Part shown: positions 1 through 8,518 of the stretch, one piece after another | Layout of the letters: the number at the start of each line of letters is the position of its first letter | Position numbering within the stretch: position 1 is the stretch's first letter | NCBI GenBank assembly: GCA_021810345.1 | Contig: JAJZIX010000006.1 | Coordinates: 1 to 43,134 of the forward strand | Source: Nanobdellota archaeon | Lineage (GTDB): Archaea > Nanobdellota > Nanobdellia > Parvarchaeales > Parvarchaeaceae | DNA length: 43,134 nt | Direction of reading: 5' to 3' | Program-made: the position numbers and the translations under genes | Notes under the pieces: model-generated | Told to the model about the DNA's origin: nothing | Databases searched by the model: none | The model's input: only the letters and a program-made list of their open reading frames with translations

Positions 1-1
1 G

Positions 2-2134
2 GAAGAGGACCTGAAAAAGGCCAGTTCAACCATAAAGCAGCTTTTCCTGTCAGCCAGCCTGCCGGCGGACCTGGTAAAGGCGATTTTGGACGCTTATCAC
101 AAGCTGATGAAGGACTACAATGCGGAATTCGTCGCAGTAAGATCATCAGCAACGGCAGAGGACCTGCCGGATGCGAGTTTTGCGGGCCAGCAGGACACAT
201 TCCTTAATGTCCATGGAGATGCCGAGCTGCAGCAGAAGGTAAAGGAGTGCTACGCAAGCCTGTTCAACGAGCGTGCAATCTACTACAGGGCAAAGAATAA
301 CATAGACACGAAGACAGTGTCCCTGGCGGTGGCGATACAGAAGCAGGTGTTCTCGGTGGCTTCCGGCGTCATGTTCACACTGGATGTTTCAACGGGAGAC
401 GAATCGGTTATAGTAGTGGAGTCAAGCTACGGCCTGGGGGAGTACATAGTGGGCGGCATCGTCACTCCGGACCTGTTTTACGTAGACAAGAAGACGATGA
501 AAATCAAGAAGAAGACCATAGAGAACAAGGACAGCAAGCTCGTCAGGCTCAAGGAAGGCGGCACGAAGGACGTAAAGCTCACCAAGGAGGAGGCGCAGTC
601 CCAATCATTGAGTGATACAGAAGTATTGGAGCTGGCTGGCTACGGAGCAAAAATAGAGCAGCATTACCAGAGACCAATGGACATAGAGTGGGCGAAGGAT
701 GAGGATAACAAGATCTACATAGTGCAGGCCAGGCCAGAGACGGTATGGTCGAGGAAGGACAAAATTAAGACAGCAGAGAGCAAGGAAGATGTGATCCTTA
801 ACGGACTGCCCGCGTCACCGGGTTTCGTTTCAGGCGAAGCTCACGTAATCTTGGATGTGAAAGACATAAACGAGTTCAAGTCCGGGGAGATACTTATAAC
901 GGTGATGACTAGCCCCGACTGGGTCCCTGCGATGAAGAAGGCAAAAGCCATAATAACAGACGAAGGTGGTATAACATCCCATGCAGCAATAGTCTCAAGG
1001 GAGCTGGGAGTACCATGCATCGTCGGCACGGGAGGTCACGGCAAGAAGGCGACTGAGACCATAAAGACCGGCGACATTATAACAGTCGACTCGAAGAACG
1101 GCATAGTCTACAGCGGCGAGATCAAGGTGGAAGAGCCAGAAAAGCCCGAAGCAGGGCAAACAGTAGTATCAGAAACCCAGGAGATAGTAACAGGCACGAA
1201 GATATTCGTGAATCTGGGCGAGCCGGATCTGGCGGAAAAGACATCAAAGCTGCCTGCAGACGGCGTAGGGCTGATGAGAGAGGAGTTCATCTGGGCGAAC
1301 ATAGGGCAGCATCCGCTTTACATGATAAAGCAGGGCAAATCCGATCTTTTGGTCGACACATTGGCAGACGGCATAAGAAAAGTGGCAGCAGCGTTCGCTC
1401 CAAGGCCGGTAATACTGAGGTTCAGCGACTTCAAGACGGACGAGTACGCAAACCTGGAGGGCGGAAAGGAGTTTGAGCCGAAGGAAAGCAGCCCTCTTTT
1501 GGGCTGGAGAGGCTCCTCAAGGTACTATGATCCTAAATACAAGGACGCTTTCGTGCTGGAACTCAAGGCAGTCAAGAAAGTAAGGGAAGAATTCAGGCTG
1601 AAAAACCTGTGGGTCATGGTGCCCTTCACCAGGACTGTGGAAGAGCTGCAGAAAGTACTGGCGATAATGAAGGAAAACGGTCTTGAAAGGAACGAAGACT
1701 TCAAGGTCTTCCTCATGGCAGAGATCCCAAGCAACATAGTACTGGCAGACAAGTTCAACAAGTACATAGATGGATACTCGATAGGCTCGAATGACCTGAC
1801 GATGCTCGTTTTAGGAGCCGACAGGAACAACGATACGCTCAGCAGCATATACGATGAAAGGAATCTGGCAGTCCTGAGGATGATACGATACCTGATAAAG
1901 GTGGCGCACAGGGACGGAAAGACCGTTTCGATATGCGGCCAGGCTCCTTCAGAGTACGACGAGATAGTCGATTTCCTGGTCAGATCGGACATAGATGACA
2001 TCTCCGTGAACCCGGACACAGTGGAGCATGTCAGGGAGCTCGTTGCATCGATAGAGAAGAAGATAGAATTGGAGAGCTCATTGAAGCAGAAGGAAACCTA
2101 CAATAAAGACTGGGACTTCCCCATAGTAAGCTGA
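2..2134 (+). CDS. ppsA: Phosphoenolpyruvate synthase, 5' end cut off by the window
   Basis: Makes phosphoenolpyruvate from pyruvate and ATP (releasing AMP and phosphate), the entry to gluconeogenesis. The frame is open back to base 2, so the true start lies outside the window; the TTG at 86 is internal. About 710 residues are visible. The ATP-binding domain comes first (AVRSSATAEDLPDASFAGQ). The mobile phosphohistidine domain follows, with GGITSHAAIVSRELGVPC, where the His of TSHAA carries the phosphate. The C-terminal TIM barrel contains GSNDLTMLVLGADR and the catalytic Cys in ICGQAPS. All key residues are present, so the enzyme should be active. The 2-oxoacid:ferredoxin oxidoreductase further along the window works in the same part of metabolism. 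Identification is secure. Confidence 0.97.
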   Translation, partial: EEDLKKASSTIKQLFLSASLPADLVKAILDAYHKLMKDYNAEFVAVRSSATAEDLPDASFAGQQDTFLNVHGDAELQQKVKECYASLFNERAIYYRAKNNIDTKTVSLAVAIQKQVFSVASGVMFTLDVSTGDESVIVVESSYGLGEYIVGGIVTPDLFYVDKKTMKIKKKTIENKDSKLVRLKEGGTKDVKLTKEEAQSQSLSDTEVLELAGYGAKIEQHYQRPMDIEWAKDEDNKIYIVQARPETVWSRKDKIKTAESKEDVILNGLPASPGFVSGEAHVILDVKDINEFKSGEILITVMTSPDWVPAMKKAKAIITDEGGITSHAAIVSRELGVPCIVGTGGHGKKATETIKTGDIITVDSKNGIVYSGEIKVEEPEKPEAGQTVVSETQEIVTGTKIFVNLGEPDLAEKTSKLPADGVGLMREEFIWANIGQHPLYMIKQGKSDLLVDTLADGIRKVAAAFAPRPVILRFSDFKTDEYANLEGGKEFEPKESSPLLGWRGSSRYYDPKYKDAFVLELKAVKKVREEFRLKNLWVMVPFTRTVEELQKVLAIMKENGLERNEDFKVFLMAEIPSNIVLADKFNKYIDGYSIGSNDLTMLVLGADRNNDTLSSIYDERNLAVLRMIRYLIKVAHRDGKTVSICGQAPSEYDEIVDFLVRSDIDDISVNPDTVEHVRELVASIEKKIELESSLKQKETYNKDWDFPIVS

Positions 2135-2242
2135 AGCCTTCCTGGGTCTGCGAGAGAGTGTAGTAAGTATCGATTCTCTATTAAAGAGTGGTTTTTAGCA
2201 TAAAAACATAAGGTTTAAATAGTAGAGAGATGTAGGAATGCT

Positions 2243-3628
2243 ATGCAGCCGAACAAAAAAAGCCAAGGTAAAGAAATTTATCATGCTTTGGACAATGCAA
2301 AATCATCCGGCACGCATTACAGGGTTACTTTACTTTCAGTCGCAGGTACTTTTTTGGACGGCTACGACATTTCAATAATAGGTGTAGCCTTAACTATAAT
2401 AGGGGCAATATCAGCATTCAGTTACGTTAATACTCCGCTTGGAAAAGGATTGATGGCCGCATCGACGACCATAGGTATGCTTTTCGGAGCGTTGTCAATA
2501 GGTTATATAACGGATCTCAGGGGCAGGAAGTTCATGTATCTCTGGGATATGGTCATCTTCATAATCTTCACAGCATTAATAACAGTCTCGTTCAATTTCT
2601 GGTCGCTTTTCATCTTCAGGCTCATACTGGGTCTGGCAATAGGCGCAGATTACGCAATCGGCGCAACCATAATCTCAGAGTTTGCTCCAAAGAAATCCAG
2701 AGGAAAGTACTTAGCAAGCGATGGACTTGCATGGTGGGTTGGCGCGGCATTTGCTTTCATAGTAGGCTTTCTCCTGCTTAACACAGGCATAAACTCATGG
2801 CGTTACATGTTCGCCATAGGTATAATCCCAGCAATAATCGTCCTTATCTTAAGGAGAAAGGTACCTGAATCCGCAAGGTGGCTTGCCAATAAGGGTGATA
2901 TCGCGGGTGCAAAGAACACAGAGAAGTACATGACAGGCAAGTCTGATGCCGTTATTAAGGTCACAAGGCAGAAGGTCTCCTTTATGACGCTTTTCGATAG
3001 GAAATGGATCAAGAACACACTATATTTCGGATTGGCATGGTTCTTCTATGATGTCGCATTCTATGGCATAGGGCTTTTCACTCCTACTATCCTTATTCTT
3101 CTTGGATTGACGCACAGCCTTTCGATACTAGGCTCGGCGGTATTCTCCTCGGTTGCTATACTAGGTTCAGTGATGTGCATACTGACAGTGGACAGGTGGG
3201 GCAGGAAACCAGTCACTATATTAGGATTTGCGGGAATGTTTATTTCTCTGCTTGTTTTGGCGCTGATAGCGATGAAAACGCCTACAGATGCATTCGCAGT
3301 CGGAGCCACTGGAGTTGTGATAGCTTCAATGTACATACTGTTTGAGCTCACCCAGTCATGGGGTATGGGAAGCACGGACTTTGTTTACGGCCAGGAACTG
3401 TTCCCTGTTTCTATAAGGGCTACAGGCCAGGGATGGGGTACTTCTATCAGTAGGATAGGCGCGATACTTGGATTGACTACATTCCCTACGATAGTCGCAC
3501 TTTATGGGTTAGGATACGGCCTACTGTTCTTCGCGATAGCGGGACTTCTAGGACTGCTGCTTACAATATTCATGGCGCCTGAGACAAAGGGTAAGACGCT
3601 TGAAGAGCTGGAAGCAACAGCAAAGTAA
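2243..3628 (+). CDS. MFS transporter, sugar/phosphate porter type
   Basis: A 461-residue carrier with about 12 membrane segments. Family marks are DGYDISIIG in the first helix, the loop 2-3 motif TDLRGRKF, the repeat of that motif DRWGRKP in the second half, ELFPVSIRATGQG, and the end PETKGKTLEELE, which is characteristic of the sugar porter and related branches of the major facilitator superfamily. The substrate cannot be read from the sequence; sugars, organic acids or phosphate are possible. A TATA-like GGTTTAAATAG lies about 25 bases before the ATG, so the gene has its own promoter. The next gene starts 6 bases downstream and is probably cotranscribed. Confidence 0.9.
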   Translation: MQPNKKSQGKEIYHALDNAKSSGTHYRVTLLSVAGTFLDGYDISIIGVALTIIGAISAFSYVNTPLGKGLMAASTTIGMLFGALSIGYITDLRGRKFMYLWDMVIFIIFTALITVSFNFWSLFIFRLILGLAIGADYAIGATIISEFAPKKSRGKYLASDGLAWWVGAAFAFIVGFLLLNTGINSWRYMFAIGIIPAIIVLILRRKVPESARWLANKGDIAGAKNTEKYMTGKSDAVIKVTRQKVSFMTLFDRKWIKNTLYFGLAWFFYDVAFYGIGLFTPTILILLGLTHSLSILGSAVFSSVAILGSVMCILTVDRWGRKPVTILGFAGMFISLLVLALIAMKTPTDAFAVGATGVVIASMYILFELTQSWGMGSTDFVYGQELFPVSIRATGQGWGTSISRIGAILGLTTFPTIVALYGLGYGLLFFAIAGLLGLLLTIFMAPETKGKTLEELEATAK

Positions 3629-3634
3629 ATCCCG

Positions 3635-4348
3635 ATGAAATTCAGATTTTTGGGTACCTGGAGTTCGAACATAATACGTTCCCAGCGTAACATATCTTTC
3701 ATAGTTGACGATAAGATCGTATTCGACTTTGGCCCGCATGCCCTGGAATCGCTGCTTGATCTGAGGATAGACCCGGCATCAATACCTGTACTTGCGATAA
3801 CTCACATGCACCTGGATCACTATTCCGGCGTAGCTGAGCTATTGTGGTACAGGGCAATACACAAGGCGAAGGATCCATTGATCATTTTAGGGCCAAAGGG
3901 CATAAAGAAGAACACGGAAGAGCTGCTTAAGGTAACCAAAACACCCGAACAGTTCGACATAAACGTAAAGTACGTTGAAGACAGGAAATTCGACAACATA
4001 GAGCCTTTTAGAGGCCATCACTTGGTCATAGACAACGGATACAGGTTTGAGAAAGGGGGGAAAACGCTGTTTTACAGCGGAGACACAGCTTACTCAGAGA
4101 ACATAGTGAAGGGCGCAGAGGGCGTAGACTACCTGTTCCATGAGATGACTTACACGGATGAGAAAGAAAAGGAAGCAGCCTTCTGGCGGCACTCGACTTA
4201 CAGCAGCGCGATGCGCGTCTTCAAGGAGAGTAAGGCAAAGCACATAGTTCCAGTCCATCTCACGACCGATTCAAGCAATCTAGTCTTGGAGTTATCAGGA
4301 AAGGTAAAAGGCCTTATACACCCATCAAAGATGCCTACATCGATTTGA
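3635..4348 (+). CDS. MBL-fold metallo-hydrolase, RNase Z-like
   Basis: A 237-residue metallo-beta-lactamase-fold protein. The metal site HMHLDH is at residues 57-62, followed by FSGDTAYS (metal-bridging Asp) and HIVPVHLT near the end. The late part, with RHSTYSSAMRVFKESKAKH before HIVPVH, resembles the C-terminal half of tRNase Z (a conserved HST, then a terminal metal His). It lacks a clear exosite arm, and the first motif differs from the usual tRNase Z SHxHxDH context. It could therefore be the tRNA 3' endonuclease or an uncharacterised relative. It starts 6 bases after the MFS stop codon. Confidence 0.8.
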   Translation: MKFRFLGTWSSNIIRSQRNISFIVDDKIVFDFGPHALESLLDLRIDPASIPVLAITHMHLDHYSGVAELLWYRAIHKAKDPLIILGPKGIKKNTEELLKVTKTPEQFDINVKYVEDRKFDNIEPFRGHHLVIDNGYRFEKGGKTLFYSGDTAYSENIVKGAEGVDYLFHEMTYTDEKEKEAAFWRHSTYSSAMRVFKESKAKHIVPVHLTTDSSNLVLELSGKVKGLIHPSKMPTSI

Positions 4349-4393
4349 GGCGCTTTAGCCAAAGCTTAAATATCTAAATTTGACACTATAGTA

Positions 4394-5260
4394 ATGTTTG
4401 AAAGACTGAAGAACGGATGGAGACTTGCAAAAGCCACGAGAAAACTGGTTTTTCAGGACAGGTCGCTGCTTAAATTTCCAATAATCGCATTTGTAGTCTC
4501 CATAATTGAGATGATTGCGATCTTTATCCCGATTTTTTTCATTTCATTAAGCTCTTCATCAGCGGTTTCTGAGGCGCTAATCATAATATCCCTGCTTGCA
4601 TTCTACATCCTGGTGACTTTCACATCCACCTACATAATAATGGCAATGTTTATTTCGTTTAGGTCTTTTCTTTCAGGTAAGAAAATTAGCTTTGGCAGCG
4701 CTTTTAGTCAGGTAAAGCCTTACTGGAAACTTATACTGGAATGGAGTCTTTTCTTGTCCATAATAATAATGGTTTTAAGGATAATCGAATCAAGGCTTGG
4801 CAGCCTTGGGCGGATTCTCAACCTCATAAGCTCAATGGCAATCTCCCTGGCAACCCTTTTCGTAGTACCTGTCATACTCGATAACAAGCTCACCCCAATA
4901 GCCGCGATGAAAAGAAGCACTAAGTTCATAATAGACCATTTTGGCGCAACATTCGGCGGCCTGGCCTATACCGATTTATACAGCCTTGCGATAGTGTTTG
5001 GCGGACTTGCTTTGCTGATAGGAGGATTGGCATTGGTTTCTATCTCTCTTGTCTTTGGCGCAGTAGTTGCACTGGTAGGATTCATCATAATGATTGGCGG
5101 AGGCATGCTTCTCTACCTCCTTTCAAACATCTTCAGGCTCATCCTCTACGATTTTGCCAACTACAACAAGGTACCGCCGGGCTTCTCTGCGGATCTTCTG
5201 CAGAGCAGTATAAAGAACAAGAAAAGCGGTATTAGGGGCTTTGTGCCAGGACAGATTTGA
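4394..5260 (+). CDS. DUF6159-like integral membrane protein
   Basis: A 288-residue membrane protein with an amphipathic start (FERLKNGWRLAKATRKLVFQDRSLLKFP) and about six hydrophobic segments. A short N-terminal motif of the type W-x-L-x-K-A-(S/T)-x-x-x-(L/V) followed by D-x-x-L-L-x-(F/Y)-P is what I associate with the DUF6159 family, whose function is unknown. A TATA-like AAGCTTAAATATC sits about 25 bases before the ATG. The final codons and stop are part of an imperfect direct repeat whose second copy lies beyond the next gene. Confidence 0.75.
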   Translation: MFERLKNGWRLAKATRKLVFQDRSLLKFPIIAFVVSIIEMIAIFIPIFFISLSSSSAVSEALIIISLLAFYILVTFTSTYIIMAMFISFRSFLSGKKISFGSAFSQVKPYWKLILEWSLFLSIIIMVLRIIESRLGSLGRILNLISSMAISLATLFVVPVILDNKLTPIAAMKRSTKFIIDHFGATFGGLAYTDLYSLAIVFGGLALLIGGLALVSISLVFGAVVALVGFIIMIGGGMLLYLLSNIFRLILYDFANYNKVPPGFSADLLQSSIKNKKSGIRGFVPGQI

Positions 5261-5297
5261 TTCTGTATATAGACAAAAAGAAGATTTTTCAACGATC
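5250..5297 (+). repeat. Direct repeat, left copy, flanking the AAA ATPase gene
   Basis: This stretch contains ACAGATTTGATTCTG, then AGACAAAA and TTTTTCAAC. It is matched by 6738-6782 in the same orientation (CCAGATTTGACTCTG, AGACAAAA, TTTTCAAC). The copies differ by substitutions and small gaps, at roughly three quarters identity by eye. The left copy includes the stop codon of the preceding membrane-protein gene. Confidence 0.6.
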
Positions 5298-5424
5298 TTA
5301 CCATAGAATCGGCCCTACGATCCACAAATTTTAAAAAAGTATTTGTGAATGAATAGGCATTCAAAGACACTTCAATACGGCTAATAGAAAGACTTAAATA
5401 TATTTACTAATAACATAGTTATAT

Positions 5425-6714
5425 ATGAAATATATTAATAGATTATTATTAGATGAAATAAAGAAATGGATCAAAAGAAAAGAAATATTAGCCATTAAAG
5501 GGCCTAGACAATCGGGTAAAACTACCTTGCTAAAGATGTTGTCAGAATGGCTAAAAAGCGAAGTTAAGGTGGACACAAGACACCTGATATACATAACCTT
5601 CGAAGACCGCGATCAATTGGACGGCTTTTATCAGAACCCAGCGGATTTTATAGGCCATTACATCTCAGATAATGAAAGGTATTACTTCTTGATAGACGAG
5701 GCGCAATACTGCCGAGAGCTGGGCCAAAAACTTAAGCTGGTATATGATTTGTTTGAGAATATTAAATTGGTAATAACGGGTTCTTCGTCTCTGGAGTTAA
5801 AGAATCAGACAGGAAAGTTTCTTGTCGGCAGGATTTTCGAGTTTGAGTTGTTTCCCCTGAATTTTTATGAGTTTCTCGCTTATAAAGATAGCGGGCTTGC
5901 AAGATATTACAAGGCACAGAAAGACAATTTAGATTCTGCGTTGTCCGGACGGAGCAACAGTTTTATGATAAAAAAAGATAAGGATGTGCTTCTCAAGGGC
6001 CTCCTCAACTATCTAAATGAGTTTATAAAGTTTGGCGGCTTCCCTGCCGTGGTGGCCGCTGAAAATGATGAAGCGAGAGTCACAATACTCAAAAACTTGA
6101 TAAATACGTACTTAGACAAAGACATAGTGTACTTTCTACGGATAAACGACACTATAAAATTCAGAAAGTTCATGACCGCTATAGCGGCTTCCAATGGCGG
6201 TATGTTAAAGTTGGATAGGCTGGCCGGCGAGATAGGAAGTTATTTCAAGGAAACGTCTGGGTTGCTAGATGATCTTGAACAGACCTATATAATAAGAAGG
6301 ATAAGCCCTTACCACAGGAATCTGGTAACTGAACTGAAAAAAGAACAAAAAATCTACTTCACCGACACCGGCCTTAGAAATGCGCTCATCATGAATTTCT
6401 CCAATCTGGATCAAAGGCCCGATGCAGGTGCGTTGGTAGAGAACTTCGTGCTGGATGAGCTTTATCCAAATTTGCGCATGCATTTTTGGAGGACGACAGC
6501 AAAAACAGAAGTTGATTTCATTGCAGAAAGCGGAACCTTGGTACCTATAGAAGTCAAATTTCAACATCTTTCGGCTGCTGTTGGCTCCAGGAGCCTATAC
6601 AGTTTTCTAGATGAATACTCTCCAAAAGTTTGTTTTGTTCTAACCAAGGATTTTTGGGGGGAGAGATCCTTTAAAAACTCGAAGATATTCTTTATGCCAG
6701 CAGTCTATGCATGA
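5425..6714 (+). CDS. AAA ATPase with DUF4143 C-terminal domain
   Basis: A 429-residue P-loop ATPase. Walker A is GPRQSGKTT at residues 26-34 and Walker B is FLIDEAQ around 88-94. Sensor-like ITGSSSLELK follows, then DKDIVYFLRI and the DUF4143 part (YFTDTGLRNALI, ALVENFVLDEL). It ends with EVDFIAESG and PIEVKF, a spacing like a PD-(D/E)xK nuclease fold. Proteins of this architecture are common, often strain-specific, and poorly understood. Codon use at the 5' end is strikingly AT-rich compared with its neighbours, and the gene stands between two direct repeats, so recent acquisition is likely (inference). A strong TATA (GACTTAAATATATT) precedes the start. Confidence 0.9.
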   Translation: MKYINRLLLDEIKKWIKRKEILAIKGPRQSGKTTLLKMLSEWLKSEVKVDTRHLIYITFEDRDQLDGFYQNPADFIGHYISDNERYYFLIDEAQYCRELGQKLKLVYDLFENIKLVITGSSSLELKNQTGKFLVGRIFEFELFPLNFYEFLAYKDSGLARYYKAQKDNLDSALSGRSNSFMIKKDKDVLLKGLLNYLNEFIKFGGFPAVVAAENDEARVTILKNLINTYLDKDIVYFLRINDTIKFRKFMTAIAASNGGMLKLDRLAGEIGSYFKETSGLLDDLEQTYIIRRISPYHRNLVTELKKEQKIYFTDTGLRNALIMNFSNLDQRPDAGALVENFVLDELYPNLRMHFWRTTAKTEVDFIAESGTLVPIEVKFQHLSAAVGSRSLYSFLDEYSPKVCFVLTKDFWGERSFKNSKIFFMPAVYA

Positions 6715-6737
6715 GCCGCCCTTATTATCGTGCGACG

Positions 6738-6782
6738 GACCAGATTTGACTCTGTACAGACAAAATTTTCAACAACCAGCTC
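6738..6782 (+). repeat. Direct repeat, right copy, flanking the AAA ATPase gene
   Basis: This is the partner of the repeat at 5250-5297. It reads as a degenerate copy of the end of the DUF6159-like gene and the bases after it, now placed 24 bases after the ATPase stop codon. Confidence 0.6.
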
Positions 6783-7011
6783 AATACGCTTCACAGCAAA
6801 AAATTTCATAGGGGAATAAGAAATTTGGCACCAAAATGGCCAGTACAAATACAGACAAGAAAATTGAAATATCGTAAAAATGATAATCACTTCTTTTCGT
6901 AAGAGAATATAAGCGCATCCTAAATCTAAGAAGAAGCCTTAAAGTTGACAGGCACAGCTGCCCACTCAGAGTAGAAAGCATTAAATCCGACAATTGCCTT
7001 CTTCTTTTGAA
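6783..7011. other. Intergenic region before tRNA-Gly
   Basis: No convincing gene is seen here on either strand. The open frames on the minus strand run through the repeat and have no recognisable protein features. A TATA-like CATTAAATCC about 30 bases before the tRNA is its probable promoter. Confidence 0.5.
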
Positions 7012-7082
7012 GCGGCCATAGTCTAGTGGGAGAACGTGAGCCTTCCAAGCTTATGACGCGGGTTCAAATCCCGCTGGCCGCA
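7012..7082 (+). tRNA. tRNA-Gly (anticodon TCC)
   Basis: The cloverleaf is complete. Acceptor arms GCGGCCA and TGGCCGC pair over seven bases. The anticodon stem is TGAGC/GCTTA with loop CTTCCAA, and the T arm is GCGGG-TTCAAAT-CCCGC. There is no intron. CCA is not encoded, consistent with the CCA-adding enzyme found elsewhere in the window. Confidence 0.95.
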
Positions 7083-7108
7083 TTGAAATCCAATGAGATG
7101 ACGAGATC

Positions 7109-7870
7109 ATGCCAAAAGAGACAGAGCACATTATTAAATCAGTTCACTACAAGCCCAATCCTGTCATCTTAGCGCTCAGGAAACTTACAAAGTCAGTTGT
7201 TTGGGTCTCTTCCCCTAAAATGAGAAGGAAAATATCCTCATTTGCGCTGCACATAGACAAGGTTGTGGATTTTTTCAGGGGGCCTTTAAGCACTAGGAAA
7301 AGCAGTGTACACGCATCTTTTAAAAAGAAGATAATGCAGGTTAGAATCAACGGCGTAAGCCTGCCCTGCATCGTTTATGACAACCTTAATCTAAGCCGGC
7401 TCCCTGCCGGCCTGTCGTACAAGCGCTACAGGCCGTACAAGTTCTGGCATTCTCCGGTAGACCAGTTTCTGCTTCTTAGAATGCTGTACAAAGCAGAGCC
7501 TAAGATGATGATAAAGCCGATATGCATAGTGCTAAATCGCTATATGAAACCCACTGGCTTTATCGTCGAGAAAGCAGAAGGAGAGAGTTTAGGTACGCTG
7601 CTAAAAAACAAAGGTCTATCCTTGAGAGACAGCATAAAGATAGAGCAGGCTGTGGAAAGCTTTGTAAAAAGATTGCACAGAAAGGGGCTGAGCCATGGAG
7701 ACCTAAACCCTGGAAACTTGATAGTAGACAGAGGGGCAGTCCTGAAAATAATCGATCCCTTGGAGCTAATGCCGAAAAGGAAGGCGATGAAGGACGATTT
7801 TGCATGGGTCTCCTACCTAAAGAGAGAATTAAAAAACTACAGAAAAAGGCTGTCAGCAGGCAAAGGTTGA
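7109..7870 (+). CDS. Small protein-kinase-fold protein (RIO/Bud32-like)
   Basis: A 253-residue protein whose last third carries an atypical kinase catalytic core. The catalytic loop SHGDLNPGNLIV (His196, Asp198, Asn203) and the metal motif IIDP in place of DFG are as in RIO, Bud32 and related small kinases. A candidate P-loop and lysine region lies in a basic N-terminal half without a clear glycine loop. The N-terminal 70 residues are rich in Lys and Arg. It may phosphorylate a protein, lipid or small molecule; none is indicated. It begins 27 bases after tRNA-Gly and converges on the peroxiredoxin gene, with 11 bases between the stops. Confidence 0.75.
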   Translation: MPKETEHIIKSVHYKPNPVILALRKLTKSVVWVSSPKMRRKISSFALHIDKVVDFFRGPLSTRKSSVHASFKKKIMQVRINGVSLPCIVYDNLNLSRLPAGLSYKRYRPYKFWHSPVDQFLLLRMLYKAEPKMMIKPICIVLNRYMKPTGFIVEKAEGESLGTLLKNKGLSLRDSIKIEQAVESFVKRLHRKGLSHGDLNPGNLIVDRGAVLKIIDPLELMPKRKAMKDDFAWVSYLKRELKNYRKRLSAGKG

Positions 7871-7881
7871 CTGCAGCCGAT

Positions 7882-8403
7882 TCAGCTCTTGTTGACTAGG
7901 GGTTTGCCTTCCTCCCAGTTAACTCCACACAGGCCGCCTGTCTGCAAGGCACTCAAAACCCTGTAGGTTTCATGCGTGCTCCTGCCTATATCATCATCAG
8001 TTACGACCATGTATTTTATTATGCCGTCCGGGTCTATTATGAACAGACCCCTTCTAGCGTTGCCTGTTTCTTCATTCAGGACTCCATAGCTCCTGCTTAT
8101 TGTACCTTTGCGGTCCGCGACCATCGGGTATTTGACCTTTGCTATCCTCTTATCCGCTTCGCTCCATGCTTTGTGGACATAAGCGGTATCCGTACTTACT
8201 GCTATTATCTCCGCTTCTTTTTTGGTGAATTTTTCATAGTCATCTGCAAAGCCTTCAAGCTCAGTAGGGCAGACAAACGTGAAATCCGCGGGGTAAAAGA
8301 AAAGTACGACCCACCTGCCTTTATAGTCGCTAAGCTTTATTTTAGCTATTTCTCCATTCTTGTAGCAGTCAGCAGTGAATTCAGGCGCTTTTGTTTCTAT
8401 CAT
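7882..8403 (-). CDS. 2-Cys peroxiredoxin (AhpC type)
   Basis: Reduces hydrogen peroxide and organic peroxides. The product is 173 residues long. The peroxidatic Cys45 lies in FTFVCPTE and the resolving Cys159 in GGLCGVNW, so this is a typical 2-Cys enzyme acting as obligate dimers. An upstream ATG at 8442 is open, but a TATA-like GGTTTATTAAT sits about 28 bases before the ATG at 8403, and family homology also begins there. I therefore chose 8403, which gives a near-leaderless mRNA. The thioredoxin in this window (26881-27198) is a plausible reductant, though none is proven. Its promoter region is shared with the divergent surface-protein gene A. Confidence 0.95.
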   Translation of the reverse strand: MIETKAPEFTADCYKNGEIAKIKLSDYKGRWVVLFFYPADFTFVCPTELEGFADDYEKFTKKEAEIIAVSTDTAYVHKAWSEADKRIAKVKYPMVADRKGTISRSYGVLNEETGNARRGLFIIDPDGIIKYMVVTDDDIGRSTHETYRVLSALQTGGLCGVNWEEGKPLVNKS

Positions 8404-8480
8404 TATATAACTATTGACAGCATTATTAATAAACCTTTGCATGAAGTCTGGTAAATTTATCGTTTACCCCCACGCAATCT

Positions 8481-8500
8481 AATTAAAACTATTTATTTAC
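8481..8500 (+). promoter_or_regulatory. Promoter of surface protein A (shared cassette promoter)
   Basis: AATTAAAACTATTTATTTAC with the TATA at about 8489-8498, some 25 bases before the ATG at 8519. The same box, and most of the bases between it and the start, recur before the other two surface-protein genes. Confidence 0.75.
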
Positions 8501-8518
8501 TCTTGCCTTCTCTATCGT

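Noticed and set aside
6705-6993. Minus-strand frames of about 60-70 residues after the ATPase gene
   Set aside because: They cross the direct repeat, overlap each other and show no protein-like pattern.
7522-7899. 125-residue plus-strand frame inside the kinase-fold gene
   Set aside because: The overlapping frame has HGDLNPGN and normal codon use; this one is a basic, low-complexity shadow.
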